From Candidatus Sungbacteria bacterium RIFCSPHIGHO2_01_FULL_50_25 (lineage in GTDB: Bacteria > Patescibacteriota > Minisyncoccia > Sungbacterales > HO2-52-23), in the NCBI GenBank assembly GCA_001822215.1, contig MHQD01000011.1, positions 1 through 16,268 of the forward strand: a stretch of DNA of 16,268 nt, given 5' to 3'. Below, one piece after another: positions 1 to 5,897 of this stretch. Under the pieces are notes generated by a model that had not been told where the DNA came from, did not search any database, and was given only the letters and a program-made list of their open reading frames with translations. A program made the translations under genes and the position numbers. Positions within the stretch are counted from its first letter, which is position 1, and each line of letters opens with the position of its first letter.

Positions 1-128
1 TTCATAATAATTCAAGGTAATAAGTAGACTAAAAGCAAAAATTAACAGAGTAAAAATTAGAAGTCCAAAGATAACCCGTTTCTTCGTATTATTTTTTCTT
101 ATAATTTCGGAGGGGGTGAGATTCTCCC
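1..128 (-). other. AT-rich window edge, possible start of a membrane protein
   Basis: This stretch is much richer in A+T than the rest of the window. Read on the minus strand, positions about 100 down to 1 stay open and would encode a basic stretch followed by a run of Leu, Ile, Phe and Val, as at the N-terminus of a membrane protein leaving the window at its left edge. I see no ATG, GTG or TTG in that frame after the preceding stop, so this may be chance. Nothing else was recognised here. Confidence 0.2.
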
Positions 129-162
129 GATGCGATTAAAATCACTGATTTTATTTCGCATC
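129..162. repeat. Palindrome 1 of an intergenic cluster
   Basis: The arms GATGCGA (129-135) and TCGCATC (156-162) extend inwards through AAAATCA and TGATTTT almost to a single central base, giving arms of about 16 bp with one or two mismatches. It lies in a gene-free stretch next to three further palindromes. There is no clear U-tract, so it is not a typical terminator. Confidence 0.7.
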
Positions 163-171
163 GAGGACTCT

Positions 172-206
172 CGATTTCGTAGTTCCGCGACGCGGAAACG
201 AAATCG
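172..206. repeat. Palindrome 2 of the cluster
   Basis: CGATTTCGT (172-180) pairs with ACGAAATCG (198-206). After a two-base bulge (AG), TTCCGCG (183-189) pairs with CGCGGAA (191-197) around a single central base. This is a nearly perfect 35-bp hairpin, too regular to be chance in non-coding DNA. Its function is unknown. Confidence 0.75.
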
Positions 207-217
207 GAGGAACTCAC

Positions 218-240
218 GATTTTGCTTTCTTATCAAAATC
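218..240. repeat. Palindrome 3 of the cluster
   Basis: GATTTTG (218-224) pairs with CAAAATC (234-240) across a 9-nt loop. This is a modest hairpin by itself; it is listed because it continues the series of palindromes between 129 and 311. Confidence 0.45.
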
Positions 241-287
241 CAGAAAAATGTTTTACACTCCGCGAGGGCGCTTCGCTACATTTCCCT

Positions 288-311
288 CCGAAGCCAAGCA
301 GTTGGCTTCGG
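288..311. repeat. Palindrome 4 of the cluster (perfect 10-bp stem)
   Basis: CCGAAGCCAA (288-297) and TTGGCTTCGG (302-311) form a perfect 10-bp stem with a GCAG loop. It lies 3' of tRNA-Ser(UGA), seen on the tRNA strand, and could act as an end point for that transcript, although no U-tract follows. Confidence 0.7.
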
Positions 312-325
312 CACCATTCGGTACT

Positions 326-476
326 CCGGTTTTCCTTGCCCCGCACTAAAATTTGGATAAAATGCGGAAGCGGGAGGATTCGAACCTCCGAGAGGATTTC
401 TCCCCAATTGGTTTTCAAGACCAACGCCATAAACCGCTCGGCCACGCTTCCAAATTTTTAGTGCAGGGAAAACCGG
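326..476. repeat. Inverted repeat flanking tRNA-Ser(UGA)
   Basis: The left arm is 326-356 and the right arm 450-476. Read in the same direction, both start CCGGTTTTCC, share GCACTAAAA and end TTTGG. They differ mainly by a 4-nt insertion (TTGCCCC against CTG) and one A. The two arms enclose the whole tRNA gene, so the tRNA would sit at the top of a stem of about 25 bp. The right arm also overlaps the tRNA 5' half relic at 469-503. Confidence 0.7.
365..451 (-). tRNA. tRNA-Ser, anticodon UGA
   Basis: On the minus strand the acceptor stem GGAAGCG (451-445) pairs with CGCTTCC (372-366). The anticodon loop reads CTTGAAA, giving UGA, which decodes UCA and other UCN serine codons. A long variable arm (class II) and the T-arm core GGTTCGAATCC are present. 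The discriminator is G, as expected for bacterial tRNA-Ser. The bases after it are CAT, so the CCA end is not encoded. Length is 87 nt. The promoter appears to be at 520-547, upstream of a tRNA 5' half relic. Confidence 0.95.
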
Positions 477-503
477 TGCAATCGTCCACTCTGCCACCCC
501 ACC
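469..503 (-). pseudogene. 5' half of a tRNA-Ser (relic)
   Basis: On the minus strand this reads like a class II tRNA-Ser from its 5' end. It has a 7-nt acceptor strand GGTGGGG, then TG, a 3-bp D-stem GCA/TGC around a GAGTGGACGAT loop, A26, and the 5' anticodon strand CCGGT. It then stops: no anticodon, variable arm, T-arm or matching CCCCACC strand follows. The intact tRNA-Ser(UGA) starts 18 nt further on. It lies directly downstream of the likely promoter, so it would be transcribed as the leader of the intact tRNA. Confidence 0.65.
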
Positions 504-519
504 ATATTTCTTCGAGAAA

Positions 520-547
520 ATAATAGCAAATTTTCCCGTTTTTGCAA
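520..547 (-). promoter_or_regulatory. Promoter for tRNA-Ser(UGA)
   Basis: On the minus strand the -35 is TTGCAA (547-542), followed by a 16-nt spacer and the -10 TATTAT (525-520), preceded by an extended -10 TGC. It is nearly identical to the tRNA-His promoter at 12501-12529. Its -35 overlaps the U-tract of the preceding gene's terminator. Confidence 0.65.
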
Positions 548-574
548 AGAAAAACCGCATTCGGGAGAATGCGG
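545..574 (-). terminator. Rho-independent terminator of the nucleotidyltransferase gene
   Basis: On the minus strand a perfect 8-bp stem, CCGCATTC/GAATGCGG with a TCCC loop (574-555), is followed by TTTTTCTTT. It begins 8 nt after the stop codon of the gene at 582-1430. Confidence 0.88.
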
Positions 575-581
575 ACTATGA

Positions 582-1430
582 TTATAGAGCTACAAACTTA
601 TTTGCCACAAAAAACGCGTTTGCCCTTGCGAATTCTCGAGCCCAGAATGCTCGCCGCTTGATATCGTCAAGAACCGCGAGATAGCGCCGCTCATTGGGGT
701 CGCGAAGTTGGCGCAAAAGCTCATCCGAATAGAGCACATCCATATCCAAGAGGGTTTGAAAAATATCCCGGAGCCGATGTGTGGCAAGCACTGGATAATG
801 CGTGATGACTTCATGCTTTGAGTCGCAGGGAAACCTTGGCGTCGAAAGCCATGTGACTTTTCGAGCGATATGAACCGCCGATTCAAGCACCTTCTGAAGA
901 AAGATGCGCATCTCCTCCGGCTGCATCACGGGAAGATTTAGGATGCCGGTTTCAAAACGGTATATCTTCCTTCGCAAATACCCAAGCACGTCGCCGACAT
1001 CGGAAACGCACAAACTCGCAGGATGATTGATGAAAATAAGAGGATCCTTTTTGATCGCCCCTCCGCTGATATCTACTGCTCGTTCCAGATGCCAGAGAAG
1101 CGAAGGACCGATCGTATGAAGTCCAGTCCGCGCCGTAGCGTCATCAACCGCAACAAACTCGATCGGGATATAACGCGAAAGCGCGAATTCCTGAAGCCGT
1201 ATAAGCGTATCGCGCGCGGCAACATAGCGCTCATCATCATAGACCACGAGGCAATCAAGGTCGCTTCGCTCCGTAAACCTCACGTTGAGGGCAGAGCCGA
1301 AAAAAACGGCTCCATAAATGCTGTCGTCTCCGCGGAAAGAACGCTCAATCTCCCGGCAAACTTCCATGAAACTGCTGACGCCAGGAACCTCATTTCTTGA
1401 CACTTCGCTCCATGAAAACACGCGCCCCAT
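582..1430 (-). CDS. Nucleotidyltransferase-fold protein (282 aa)
   Basis: A pol-beta-type nucleotidyltransferase. Residues 44-61 contain GSALNVRFTERSDLDCLVV, which matches the family signature GS...SD(L/F)D, where D57 and D59 would bind the metal ions. A third acidic residue may be D96 or D97. The rest, from about residue 100, looks helical and I do not recognise it. The family includes enzymes that transfer nucleotides to antibiotics, tRNA or proteins; the substrate cannot be told from this sequence. The start is well supported: GGAGGA lies 6 nt before ATG at 1430. The gene has its own promoter and terminator and so stands alone. It could be a resistance-like or a housekeeping enzyme; I infer only the fold. 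Confidence 0.8.
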   Translation of the reverse strand: MGRVFSWSEVSRNEVPGVSSFMEVCREIERSFRGDDSIYGAVFFGSALNVRFTERSDLDCLVVYDDERYVAARDTLIRLQEFALSRYIPIEFVAVDDATARTGLHTIGPSLLWHLERAVDISGGAIKKDPLIFINHPASLCVSDVGDVLGYLRRKIYRFETGILNLPVMQPEEMRIFLQKVLESAVHIARKVTWLSTPRFPCDSKHEVITHYPVLATHRLRDIFQTLLDMDVLYSDELLRQLRDPNERRYLAVLDDIKRRAFWAREFARANAFFVANKFVAL

Positions 1431-1436
1431 ATATAT

Positions 1437-1491
1437 TCCTCCATGAAGAGAACTTGCAAAAACAGTAAATCAAAAACAGGTGTTGTGTCAA
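1437..1491 (-). promoter_or_regulatory. Promoter and ribosome-binding site of the nucleotidyltransferase gene
   Basis: On the minus strand the -35 TTGACA (1491-1486) is a perfect consensus. After an 18-nt spacer comes a -10-like TACTGT (1467-1462). A Shine-Dalgarno GGAGGA (1442-1437) ends 6 nt before the ATG. It is the clearest Shine-Dalgarno site in the window and stands out because most other genes here lack one. Confidence 0.6.
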
Positions 1492-1543
1492 ACCAAACAC
1501 AAGAAACCCGCCGAACAACGAAACGCCAAAGACAGAAAAACCC

Positions 1544-1732
1544 TCATAATTTTCGCAACTTTTGAAGTTCTTTGAGCTCTTCCTCGAGATTCATGCGGAG
1601 TTTTTCCTGTTCTTCCGGCGCTAAATCCTCAAAAATATTTTTCCAGAATTTCAATTCCTCTGCGTCTTCGCCAAGAAGAAGCAACTCGTCGATTATTTTT
1701 CCGATGCCGTTGTTTTTTGCGCCATTCATCAT
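1544..1732 (-). CDS. Small acidic helical protein (62 aa), unknown function
   Basis: I do not recognise this protein. It is rich in Glu, Leu and Lys, carries a net negative charge and is probably almost wholly alpha-helical; the last 25 residues (PEEQEKLRMNLEEELKELQK) could form a short coiled coil. It has no membrane segment or signal peptide. It starts with two ATG codons (1732 and 1729), one base after the UGA stop of the 192-aa gene, so the two are probably translated together by coupling. The size, charge and coupling would fit a partner or antidote of the upstream protein, but nothing in the sequence proves this. No clear terminator follows. Confidence 0.6.
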   Translation of the reverse strand: MMNGAKNNGIGKIIDELLLLGEDAEELKFWKNIFEDLAPEEQEKLRMNLEEELKELQKLRKL

Positions 1733-1733
1733 A

Positions 1734-2312
1734 TCATTGCAATTTCCGATTCAACTTTCCAAGATATCCTTCCGCCTCTTTGCCTATTCGGCCTGCGTCT
1801 TGGATAAACTGTTCGCGTTTGCCTGCAAAATAGGAAGCGGTTTTTTCAAGAAACGCGGATGCCTTGGGGAATTTTTCTTTGGTTTTAGAAGCAATATCTT
1901 TCATCATTTCAGGACCGAATTCAACGTTTGCAATAACACCGACAGCGCCTCGCGCGGCGAGCGCCGTGTCGGGCGTAACGCATACTGCTAGTGCATACGA
2001 GAGTGCGATCCCGCCCGAAATCAACATATAGTCGAAACGTCTCCGCGAAGTCAATTTTTCATCGCTTAGCGTTTTCCCAAGCATACCTTCGATCGCGAGT
2101 TTCGGGACGTCAATTCCCGGCACGAAGTTCAGGGTAACATCAACTGTTCGGGACGTTATGAAATCTCTCAATAATTCCAACCGCCTTCTTTTATGCCGCT
2201 CCATCGTACTCGTATATTCCGGAGTCAACACCAATTCCTTATTCGCGGGTATCGATTCTGAAAACGGCACTTCGATTTCTTTCGGGGGTTTTATCTTCTC
2301 AAATGACATCAT
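1734..2312 (-). CDS. Unknown membrane-associated protein (192 aa)
   Basis: The frame stays open back to a TTG at 2321, but the tandem ATG codons at 2312 and 2309 are more likely starts. The N-terminal third is polar, with a basic patch (ERHKRRRLELLRDF). A hydrophobic segment lies at about residues 92-115 (ISGGIALSYALAVCV). The C-terminal 55 residues are rich in Lys, Glu and Ala and helical. Just before the hydrophobic part, NFVPGIDVPKLAIEGMLGKT followed by LSDEKL resembles in outline the linker motif found ahead of toxin domains in polymorphic toxins (pre-toxin TG type), though the match is loose. The downstream 62-aa gene is coupled. The function is unknown; this is neither a confident toxin nor a confident membrane enzyme. 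Confidence 0.6.
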   Translation of the reverse strand: MMSFEKIKPPKEIEVPFSESIPANKELVLTPEYTSTMERHKRRRLELLRDFITSRTVDVTLNFVPGIDVPKLAIEGMLGKTLSDEKLTSRRRFDYMLISGGIALSYALAVCVTPDTALAARGAVGVIANVEFGPEMMKDIASKTKEKFPKASAFLEKTASYFAGKREQFIQDAGRIGKEAEGYLGKLNRKLQ

Positions 2313-2367
2313 AGGAATCAAAACAATATGAGTACAAAGCCGTTTTGTTTTTGCCGTAGCTTGGCAA

Positions 2368-2393
2368 GACTTCGGCTGAGCTCAGTCGAAGTC
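2368..2393. repeat. REP-like palindrome containing the TTCGGCnnAGCTCAG core
   Basis: GACTTCGGCTGAG (2368-2380) pairs with CTCAGTCGAAGTC (2381-2393); 12 of 13 positions are complementary and there is no loop. It lies between tRNA-Ser(GCU) and the 192-aa gene. The core at 2371-2385 recurs at 9464-9478 and, inverted, at 12176-12190. It may end the tRNA transcript or simply be a dispersed repeat. Confidence 0.75.
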
Positions 2394-2419
2394 AAACCTC
2401 GGGCGCTTTTATAGGTATA

Positions 2420-2511
2420 TGGCGGAGACGAGAGGATTCGAACCTCTGAAGGGTTTTAAAGCCCTTAACTCCTTAGCACGGAGCCGCTTTCAACCGCTCA
2501 GCCACGTCTCC
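2420..2511 (-). tRNA. tRNA-Ser, anticodon GCU
   Basis: The acceptor strands are GGAGACG (2511-2505) and CGTCTCC (2430-2424). The anticodon loop GTGCTAA gives GCU, which decodes AGC and AGU. A long variable arm and a T-arm with GTTCGAATC are present. The discriminator is G and CCA is encoded, unlike the other three tRNAs in the window. Length is 92 nt including CCA. The leader TATATGGC is complementary to the G-CCA end plus ATATA, so the acceptor helix could extend to 15 bp in the precursor. The promoter is at 2604-2633. Confidence 0.95.
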
Positions 2512-2550
2512 GCCATATATCCAAAACAATGTGCGCCCTCGAAATGATTC

Positions 2551-2587
2551 GTAATCGTTTCGCCAGTTCAACCACGCCTCCGCCATG
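2551..2587 (-). pseudogene. 5' half of a second tRNA-Ser (relic)
   Basis: On the minus strand the leader ATGGC and the tRNA-like GGAGGCGTGGTTGAAC are followed by TGGCGAAACG. This closely resembles the leader and first half of the intact tRNA-Ser(GCU) just downstream: GGAGACGTGGCTGAGC, then GGTTGAAAGC. A 3-bp D-stem GTT/AAC can be drawn. After about position 2551 the similarity ends; no T-arm or 3' acceptor strand is present. A separate hairpin (2540-2562) overlaps its end. It lies between the promoter and the intact tRNA. Confidence 0.6.
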
Positions 2588-2603
2588 TACACAAATCAAA
2601 AGC

Positions 2604-2633
2604 ATTATAGCAGAGAACATAGAAGAAACTCAA
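2604..2633 (-). promoter_or_regulatory. Promoter for tRNA-Ser(GCU)
   Basis: On the minus strand the -35 is TTGAGT (2633-2628), followed by an 18-nt spacer that ends in TGC, then a perfect -10 TATAAT (2609-2604). Transcription would start near 2597, well upstream of the mature tRNA end at 2511, so the leader includes the relic tRNA half. It is divergent from the pilC promoter. Confidence 0.7.
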
Positions 2634-2640
2634 CTTTTTA

Positions 2641-2649
2641 TGCTATACT
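2641..2649 (+). promoter_or_regulatory. Extended -10 promoter of pilC
   Basis: TGC-TATACT at 2641-2649 is an extended -10 element; no good -35 is seen 16-18 nt upstream. Six bases separate it from the pilC ATG and contain no Shine-Dalgarno. The expected start of transcription falls on or next to the A of ATG, which predicts a leaderless mRNA. Confidence 0.6.
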
Positions 2650-2655
2650 ATCTCC

Positions 2656-3891
2656 ATGTCCACCTTCATCTATTCAGCGGCGAAGCAAAACGGCGAAGCG
2701 GTAAAGGGCGAGCAAGAAGCAGAATCAAAGGCGACACTCGCGTCGCTCCTCAAGCAGCAAGGGCTTTTTTTGCTTGACGCGCGCGAGAAGGGCGCAAAAG
2801 ATACCACGTTCGGCAAATTGAATTTTAATATCGGCGAGATCGCAACGAAATTAAAGCCGATATCCATCGTCGATAAAATGTTTTTTACGAGAAACCTCGC
2901 GGTCATGCTCGGCGCGGGCCTTGCGCTTACAAAAGCGCTCGATGCCTTGGAAAAGCAGACGGCAAACGGCCGCCTGAAAATCGTCATCGCTGACGTGAAA
3001 GACAATATCGTGCGGGGGAAACCTTTCGCTGAGTCACTGCACGCGCACGAAAAGATTTTCGGAGAGCTCTATGTAAATATGATCGAAGTCGGCGAGACCA
3101 CGGGAAAACTTACGCTCGTGCTCCGGCTTTTGGCAAAACAGATAAAAAAGGACTACGACCTCCGGAAGCGCGTTCGAGGCGCAATGATCTATCCCGCAAT
3201 CATCCTTTCGGTCCTCATCATGGTAGGAACCCTTATGATGATCTATGTCGTCCCCCAGCTTACGCAAACTATTCTTGACCTCGGGGTCGAACTCCCGCTC
3301 TCGACGCGCGTCATCATATTTATCTCCGAAATAATCTCGAACTATATTCTCTGGATCATACTCGGTGCGGCTGCCTGGGGCGTTCTCTTCTGGTACAGCC
3401 TGAAAACCGCTCCCGGGAAGCGCATCTTTGACACCGTTGTACTGAAAGTTCCGATATTCGGGCCCTTGATAAATAAATTCAACACCGCGCGTTTTTCCCG
3501 CATCCTTTCCTACCTCATATCGTCCGGCATTCCCATTGTCCGCTCGCTTGAGATTACTGCGGGTGTTCTCGGGAACATTCACTTCAGAAATGCCGCCGAA
3601 ACCGCAGCGGTGGAAGTCCAAAAGGGAAAGCAAATCCACCAAATCCTTTCTGCGTTCCCAGTATTCCAGCCCATGGTGCTCCAGATGATCGAAGTCGGCG
3701 AAGAAACCGGAAAAATCTCTTCAATGCTTTTGCGCCTCGCGATCTTTTTTGAAGACGAAGTTTCGAACACCACGAAAAATCTCGCATCCATCATCGAGCC
3801 GATTCTTATGGTCGTGATCGGCATCGCGGTCGGGTTCTTTGCGATTTCGATGCTCCAGCCAATTTATTCAAGTCTCGGAAATATAAAATAA
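2656..3891 (+). CDS. pilC: Type IV pilus / type II secretion platform protein PilC (GspF family)
   Basis: The 411-aa length is normal for the family. This inner-membrane protein couples the assembly ATPase to pilin polymerisation. Two GspF repeats are visible: the first around residues 72-195 with NMIEVGETTGKL (141-152), the second around 275-400 with QMIEVGEETGKI (343-354). Three membrane segments fit residues 178-200, 229-248 and 380-402. The N-terminus (FIYSAAKQNGEAVKGEQEAE) matches the usual short beta region before the first repeat. It is the first gene of the pilus cluster and is followed after 7 nt by the first pilin-like gene. No assembly ATPase (PilB), retraction ATPase (PilT) or prepilin peptidase lies in this window, so these must be elsewhere. 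Confidence 0.95.
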   Translation: MSTFIYSAAKQNGEAVKGEQEAESKATLASLLKQQGLFLLDAREKGAKDTTFGKLNFNIGEIATKLKPISIVDKMFFTRNLAVMLGAGLALTKALDALEKQTANGRLKIVIADVKDNIVRGKPFAESLHAHEKIFGELYVNMIEVGETTGKLTLVLRLLAKQIKKDYDLRKRVRGAMIYPAIILSVLIMVGTLMMIYVVPQLTQTILDLGVELPLSTRVIIFISEIISNYILWIILGAAAWGVLFWYSLKTAPGKRIFDTVVLKVPIFGPLINKFNTARFSRILSYLISSGIPIVRSLEITAGVLGNIHFRNAAETAAVEVQKGKQIHQILSAFPVFQPMVLQMIEVGEETGKISSMLLRLAIFFEDEVSNTTKNLASIIEPILMVVIGIAVGFFAISMLQPIYSSLGNIK

Positions 3892-3898
3892 GAACGCT

Positions 3899-4777
3899 AT
3901 GACGCGAACGGGGGGAAACACTATGCATGAAGGGGGGTTTTCGCTTCTTGAAGTCATTATCGCGATTTCAATCCTCATCATCATCACCGCCGCGGCATCC
4001 GTATCGTTTTCGAGCGCGCGCCAAATCCGCGATCTCACAACCGCGGGGCAAAACGTCCTTTCCATGATCCGCGTTGCGCAATCAAAAACCCTCGCGCGGG
4101 AAGATAATTCGCAATGGGGCGTAAGAATCGAGCAGACGCAGGTCATTCTTTTCCGCGGCGCCATGTACGCGGGCTCGAACGTAACCGAAGCCTATCCCCT
4201 TCCGCCGACTATTGAAATCGCAAATGTCGCGCTCGCCGACGGCGCTACGGAAATCGTATTCAAGCTCATAGAAGGGACGACTAGCCAGACGGGCACATTC
4301 GATATCCGCGTCATCGCAAATCCGAGCCTGGTGTTCCCCGTGACGATCGAGTCCTCCGGCAAAGCGTACCGGACAGGCGCCGCGCCTTTTGAAACCGGAA
4401 CGAGGATTGTTGATGCGCGCCACCGCGCGTTCACGCTCGGATGGAGTATACAAAATTCGATAGAGACCGCGCTCGTGTTCTCAAACCCTCCCTACGCTGA
4501 TGCGACAACGACTATCACAATGGAAAATTTCTTTGACGCGGGAAAAACGAAATTCGATTGGTCGGGAACGATCTCCGTCGGAACGTCTACGCAAATCCTG
4601 CGAATCCATACGGCCTACCTCTCCGCAACGAATACCGTCTTCCACATCGACCGCGACTGCCGCGACAACACGAAAAAAATGAGAATCGAGATTGACGCAA
4701 AGTATATCGCGACCTACGAAGCGGATTGTCGAACAGTCACGGTCGGCAATTTTGGGGGGGTAATAACGGAACCATAA
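3899..4777 (+). CDS. Pilin-like protein, GspH/FimT-like minor pilin (292 aa)
   Basis: It carries a classic prepilin signal: leader ending EGG (11-13), then FSLLEVIIAISILIII, with Phe at +1 and Glu at +5, followed by a hydrophobic helix to about residue 38. The prepilin peptidase would cut after G13. The mature body is long and rich in beta-forming residues; two cysteines near the C-terminus (DRDC and EADC) could form a disulphide. As the first of four consecutive pilin-like genes it corresponds to the H position of minor pseudopilin operons. The start is uncertain: ATG 3899 gives a 13-residue leader, while ATG 3923 has a G-rich run (GGGGGGA) 7 nt upstream and gives a 5-residue leader. Confidence 0.82.
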   Translation: MTRTGGNTMHEGGFSLLEVIIAISILIIITAAASVSFSSARQIRDLTTAGQNVLSMIRVAQSKTLAREDNSQWGVRIEQTQVILFRGAMYAGSNVTEAYPLPPTIEIANVALADGATEIVFKLIEGTTSQTGTFDIRVIANPSLVFPVTIESSGKAYRTGAAPFETGTRIVDARHRAFTLGWSIQNSIETALVFSNPPYADATTTITMENFFDAGKTKFDWSGTISVGTSTQILRIHTAYLSATNTVFHIDRDCRDNTKKMRIEIDAKYIATYEADCRTVTVGNFGGVITEP

Positions 4778-4783
4778 ACGCGT

Positions 4784-4906
4784 ATGAAATTCCAAATTCA
4801 AAATTCCAAACACGTTTTTTGGTCATTTGAATTTCGATCATTGAATATTGTTTGGAATTTGATGCTTGGCGCTTTGAATTCCCGTTCGCATAAAAACGCG
4901 AACGGC
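4784..4906 (+). repeat. Palindromic repeat encoding the whole leader of the PilV-like protein (copy 1)
   Basis: It starts at the ATG with ATGAAATTCCAAAT and ends at AACGGC, the codons for the Asn-Gly of the cleavage site. Inside are a perfect 12-bp inverted repeat, AAATTCCAAACA (4801-4812) with TGTTTGGAATTT (4849-4860), and a terminal hairpin CCGTTCGC (4882-4889) with GCGAACGG (4898-4905). Copy 2 is at 6445-6567; both are exactly 41 codons. Confidence 0.8.
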
Positions 4907-5896
4907 TTTGGATTGGTTGAGATTGTCGTCGCGGTCGGCATCATCTCAATCACTCTTTTTGCGCTCCTCCAGACAGAGCTCGTCGCAATCAAACTCCTAC
5001 GGACAGAAAAAGAAAACCTTGAAGCCATGCTCCTTGCCGAAGAATCGCTTGAGGCGGTGCGGTCAATACGGGATGAATCATGGACAACGCAGATCGCGAC
5101 GCTCACAGACGGCGCGCTCTACCACCCGGTAGTGGAAAACGGCAAGTGGAAGCTTTCCGCAGGGTCGTCTACTGTGATCAGCGGAAAATACCAGCGAAGC
5201 GTTACGTTCAAAACCGCTTTGAGAAACGTGCGTGATCAGATCGCCGCATCCGGAACAGCAGACCCAGACACAAAAGAAGTCACCGCGATTGTTTCCTGGG
5301 GATCCGGAAAACAAAAAACCCTTACCGCATACATTACCAATTTTCTTTCTTCAATCACGCCTCGCGCCGAAGCAAAGACGTTTTTCTTTGAAAATGGCAC
5401 AACCGATGCAAATCTCGCCGCATTCCCGTCCCAAAACGCAGGCGACGGCGACCCGTCGCAGTCTTTTACCACCGGAGGCGCGGCCGTAACCGTGACCAAG
5501 GCGGAACTCTATATAAAGAAGGTGGGAACAAATCTCTCCGACATATATCTCGAAATCCGTGAAAGTCCTACGGGGAATATCCTCGGCACCTCAACAATCA
5601 TCACCGGATCCGCCATCTCTACCTCAACACTTTCATGGGTGTCGTTTCGGTTCCCCGATTTTGTCGCACTCGTCCCGAATCAAAGCTACACCTTGCGCCT
5701 CGGCAGCATTCCGCCATCAACCAGCGCAGGGTCGGGATCCGCGGGCCCGCTCCATTGGGGCTATCAGCAAACTGCGTCAAGCCCGTATTCCGGAGGAGTC
5801 GCGCGCCGCTACATCGGGCGCCTTTCAAACCCGTCAGACCAAGGCCAGCTTCTTGATCAATACGATTACAGTTTTCGCGTCTATACGCTCCAATAA
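4784..5896 (+). CDS. Pilin-like protein, PilV/GspI-like, with C-terminal beta-sandwich-like domain (370 aa)
   Basis: The first 41 residues are a long leader encoded by a palindromic repeat. Cleavage after G41 leaves FGLVEIVVAVGIISITLFAL, with Phe at +1 and Glu at +5, and then a helix to about residue 95. A middle region (100-190) looks like a small pilin body. The last 175 residues begin after a link at about 195 and contain QSFTTGGAAVTVTKAELYIK and later VPNQSYTLRLG. This resembles the extracellular beta-sandwich called choice-of-anchor R, and the same kind of domain is found in the K-like protein two genes on. An internal ATG at 4862 (residue 27) would give a 15-residue leader. The stop is one base before the next gene. 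Confidence 0.82.
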   Translation: MKFQIQNSKHVFWSFEFRSLNIVWNLMLGALNSRSHKNANGFGLVEIVVAVGIISITLFALLQTELVAIKLLRTEKENLEAMLLAEESLEAVRSIRDESWTTQIATLTDGALYHPVVENGKWKLSAGSSTVISGKYQRSVTFKTALRNVRDQIAASGTADPDTKEVTAIVSWGSGKQKTLTAYITNFLSSITPRAEAKTFFFENGTTDANLAAFPSQNAGDGDPSQSFTTGGAAVTVTKAELYIKKVGTNLSDIYLEIRESPTGNILGTSTIITGSAISTSTLSWVSFRFPDFVALVPNQSYTLRLGSIPPSTSAGSGSAGPLHWGYQQTASSPYSGGVARRYIGRLSNPSDQGQLLDQYDYSFRVYTLQ

Positions 5897-5897
5897 C

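Noticed and set aside
365..503. Relic half and tRNA-Ser(UGA) as a single tRNA interrupted by an intron containing another tRNA
   Set aside because: The left inverted-repeat arm can close the anticodon stem (AAAACCGG), but no T-arm or CCCCACC acceptor strand follows, so a complete outer tRNA cannot be made.
276..560. 94-aa open frame on the minus strand through tRNA-Ser(UGA)
   Set aside because: It is a translation of the tRNA, its relic and the inverted repeat; the coding appearance comes from RNA-gene sequence.
1734..2908. UGA recoded as glycine, as in some CPR lineages
   Set aside because: UGA ends the 192-aa gene just before a coupled start and also ends the 88-aa gene; no conserved gene here has internal UGA.
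5559..5897. N-terminal extension of the PilW-like gene to 294 aa
   Set aside because: The upstream part overlaps the PilV-like C-terminal domain in another frame and would put the prepilin signal 128 residues inside the protein.
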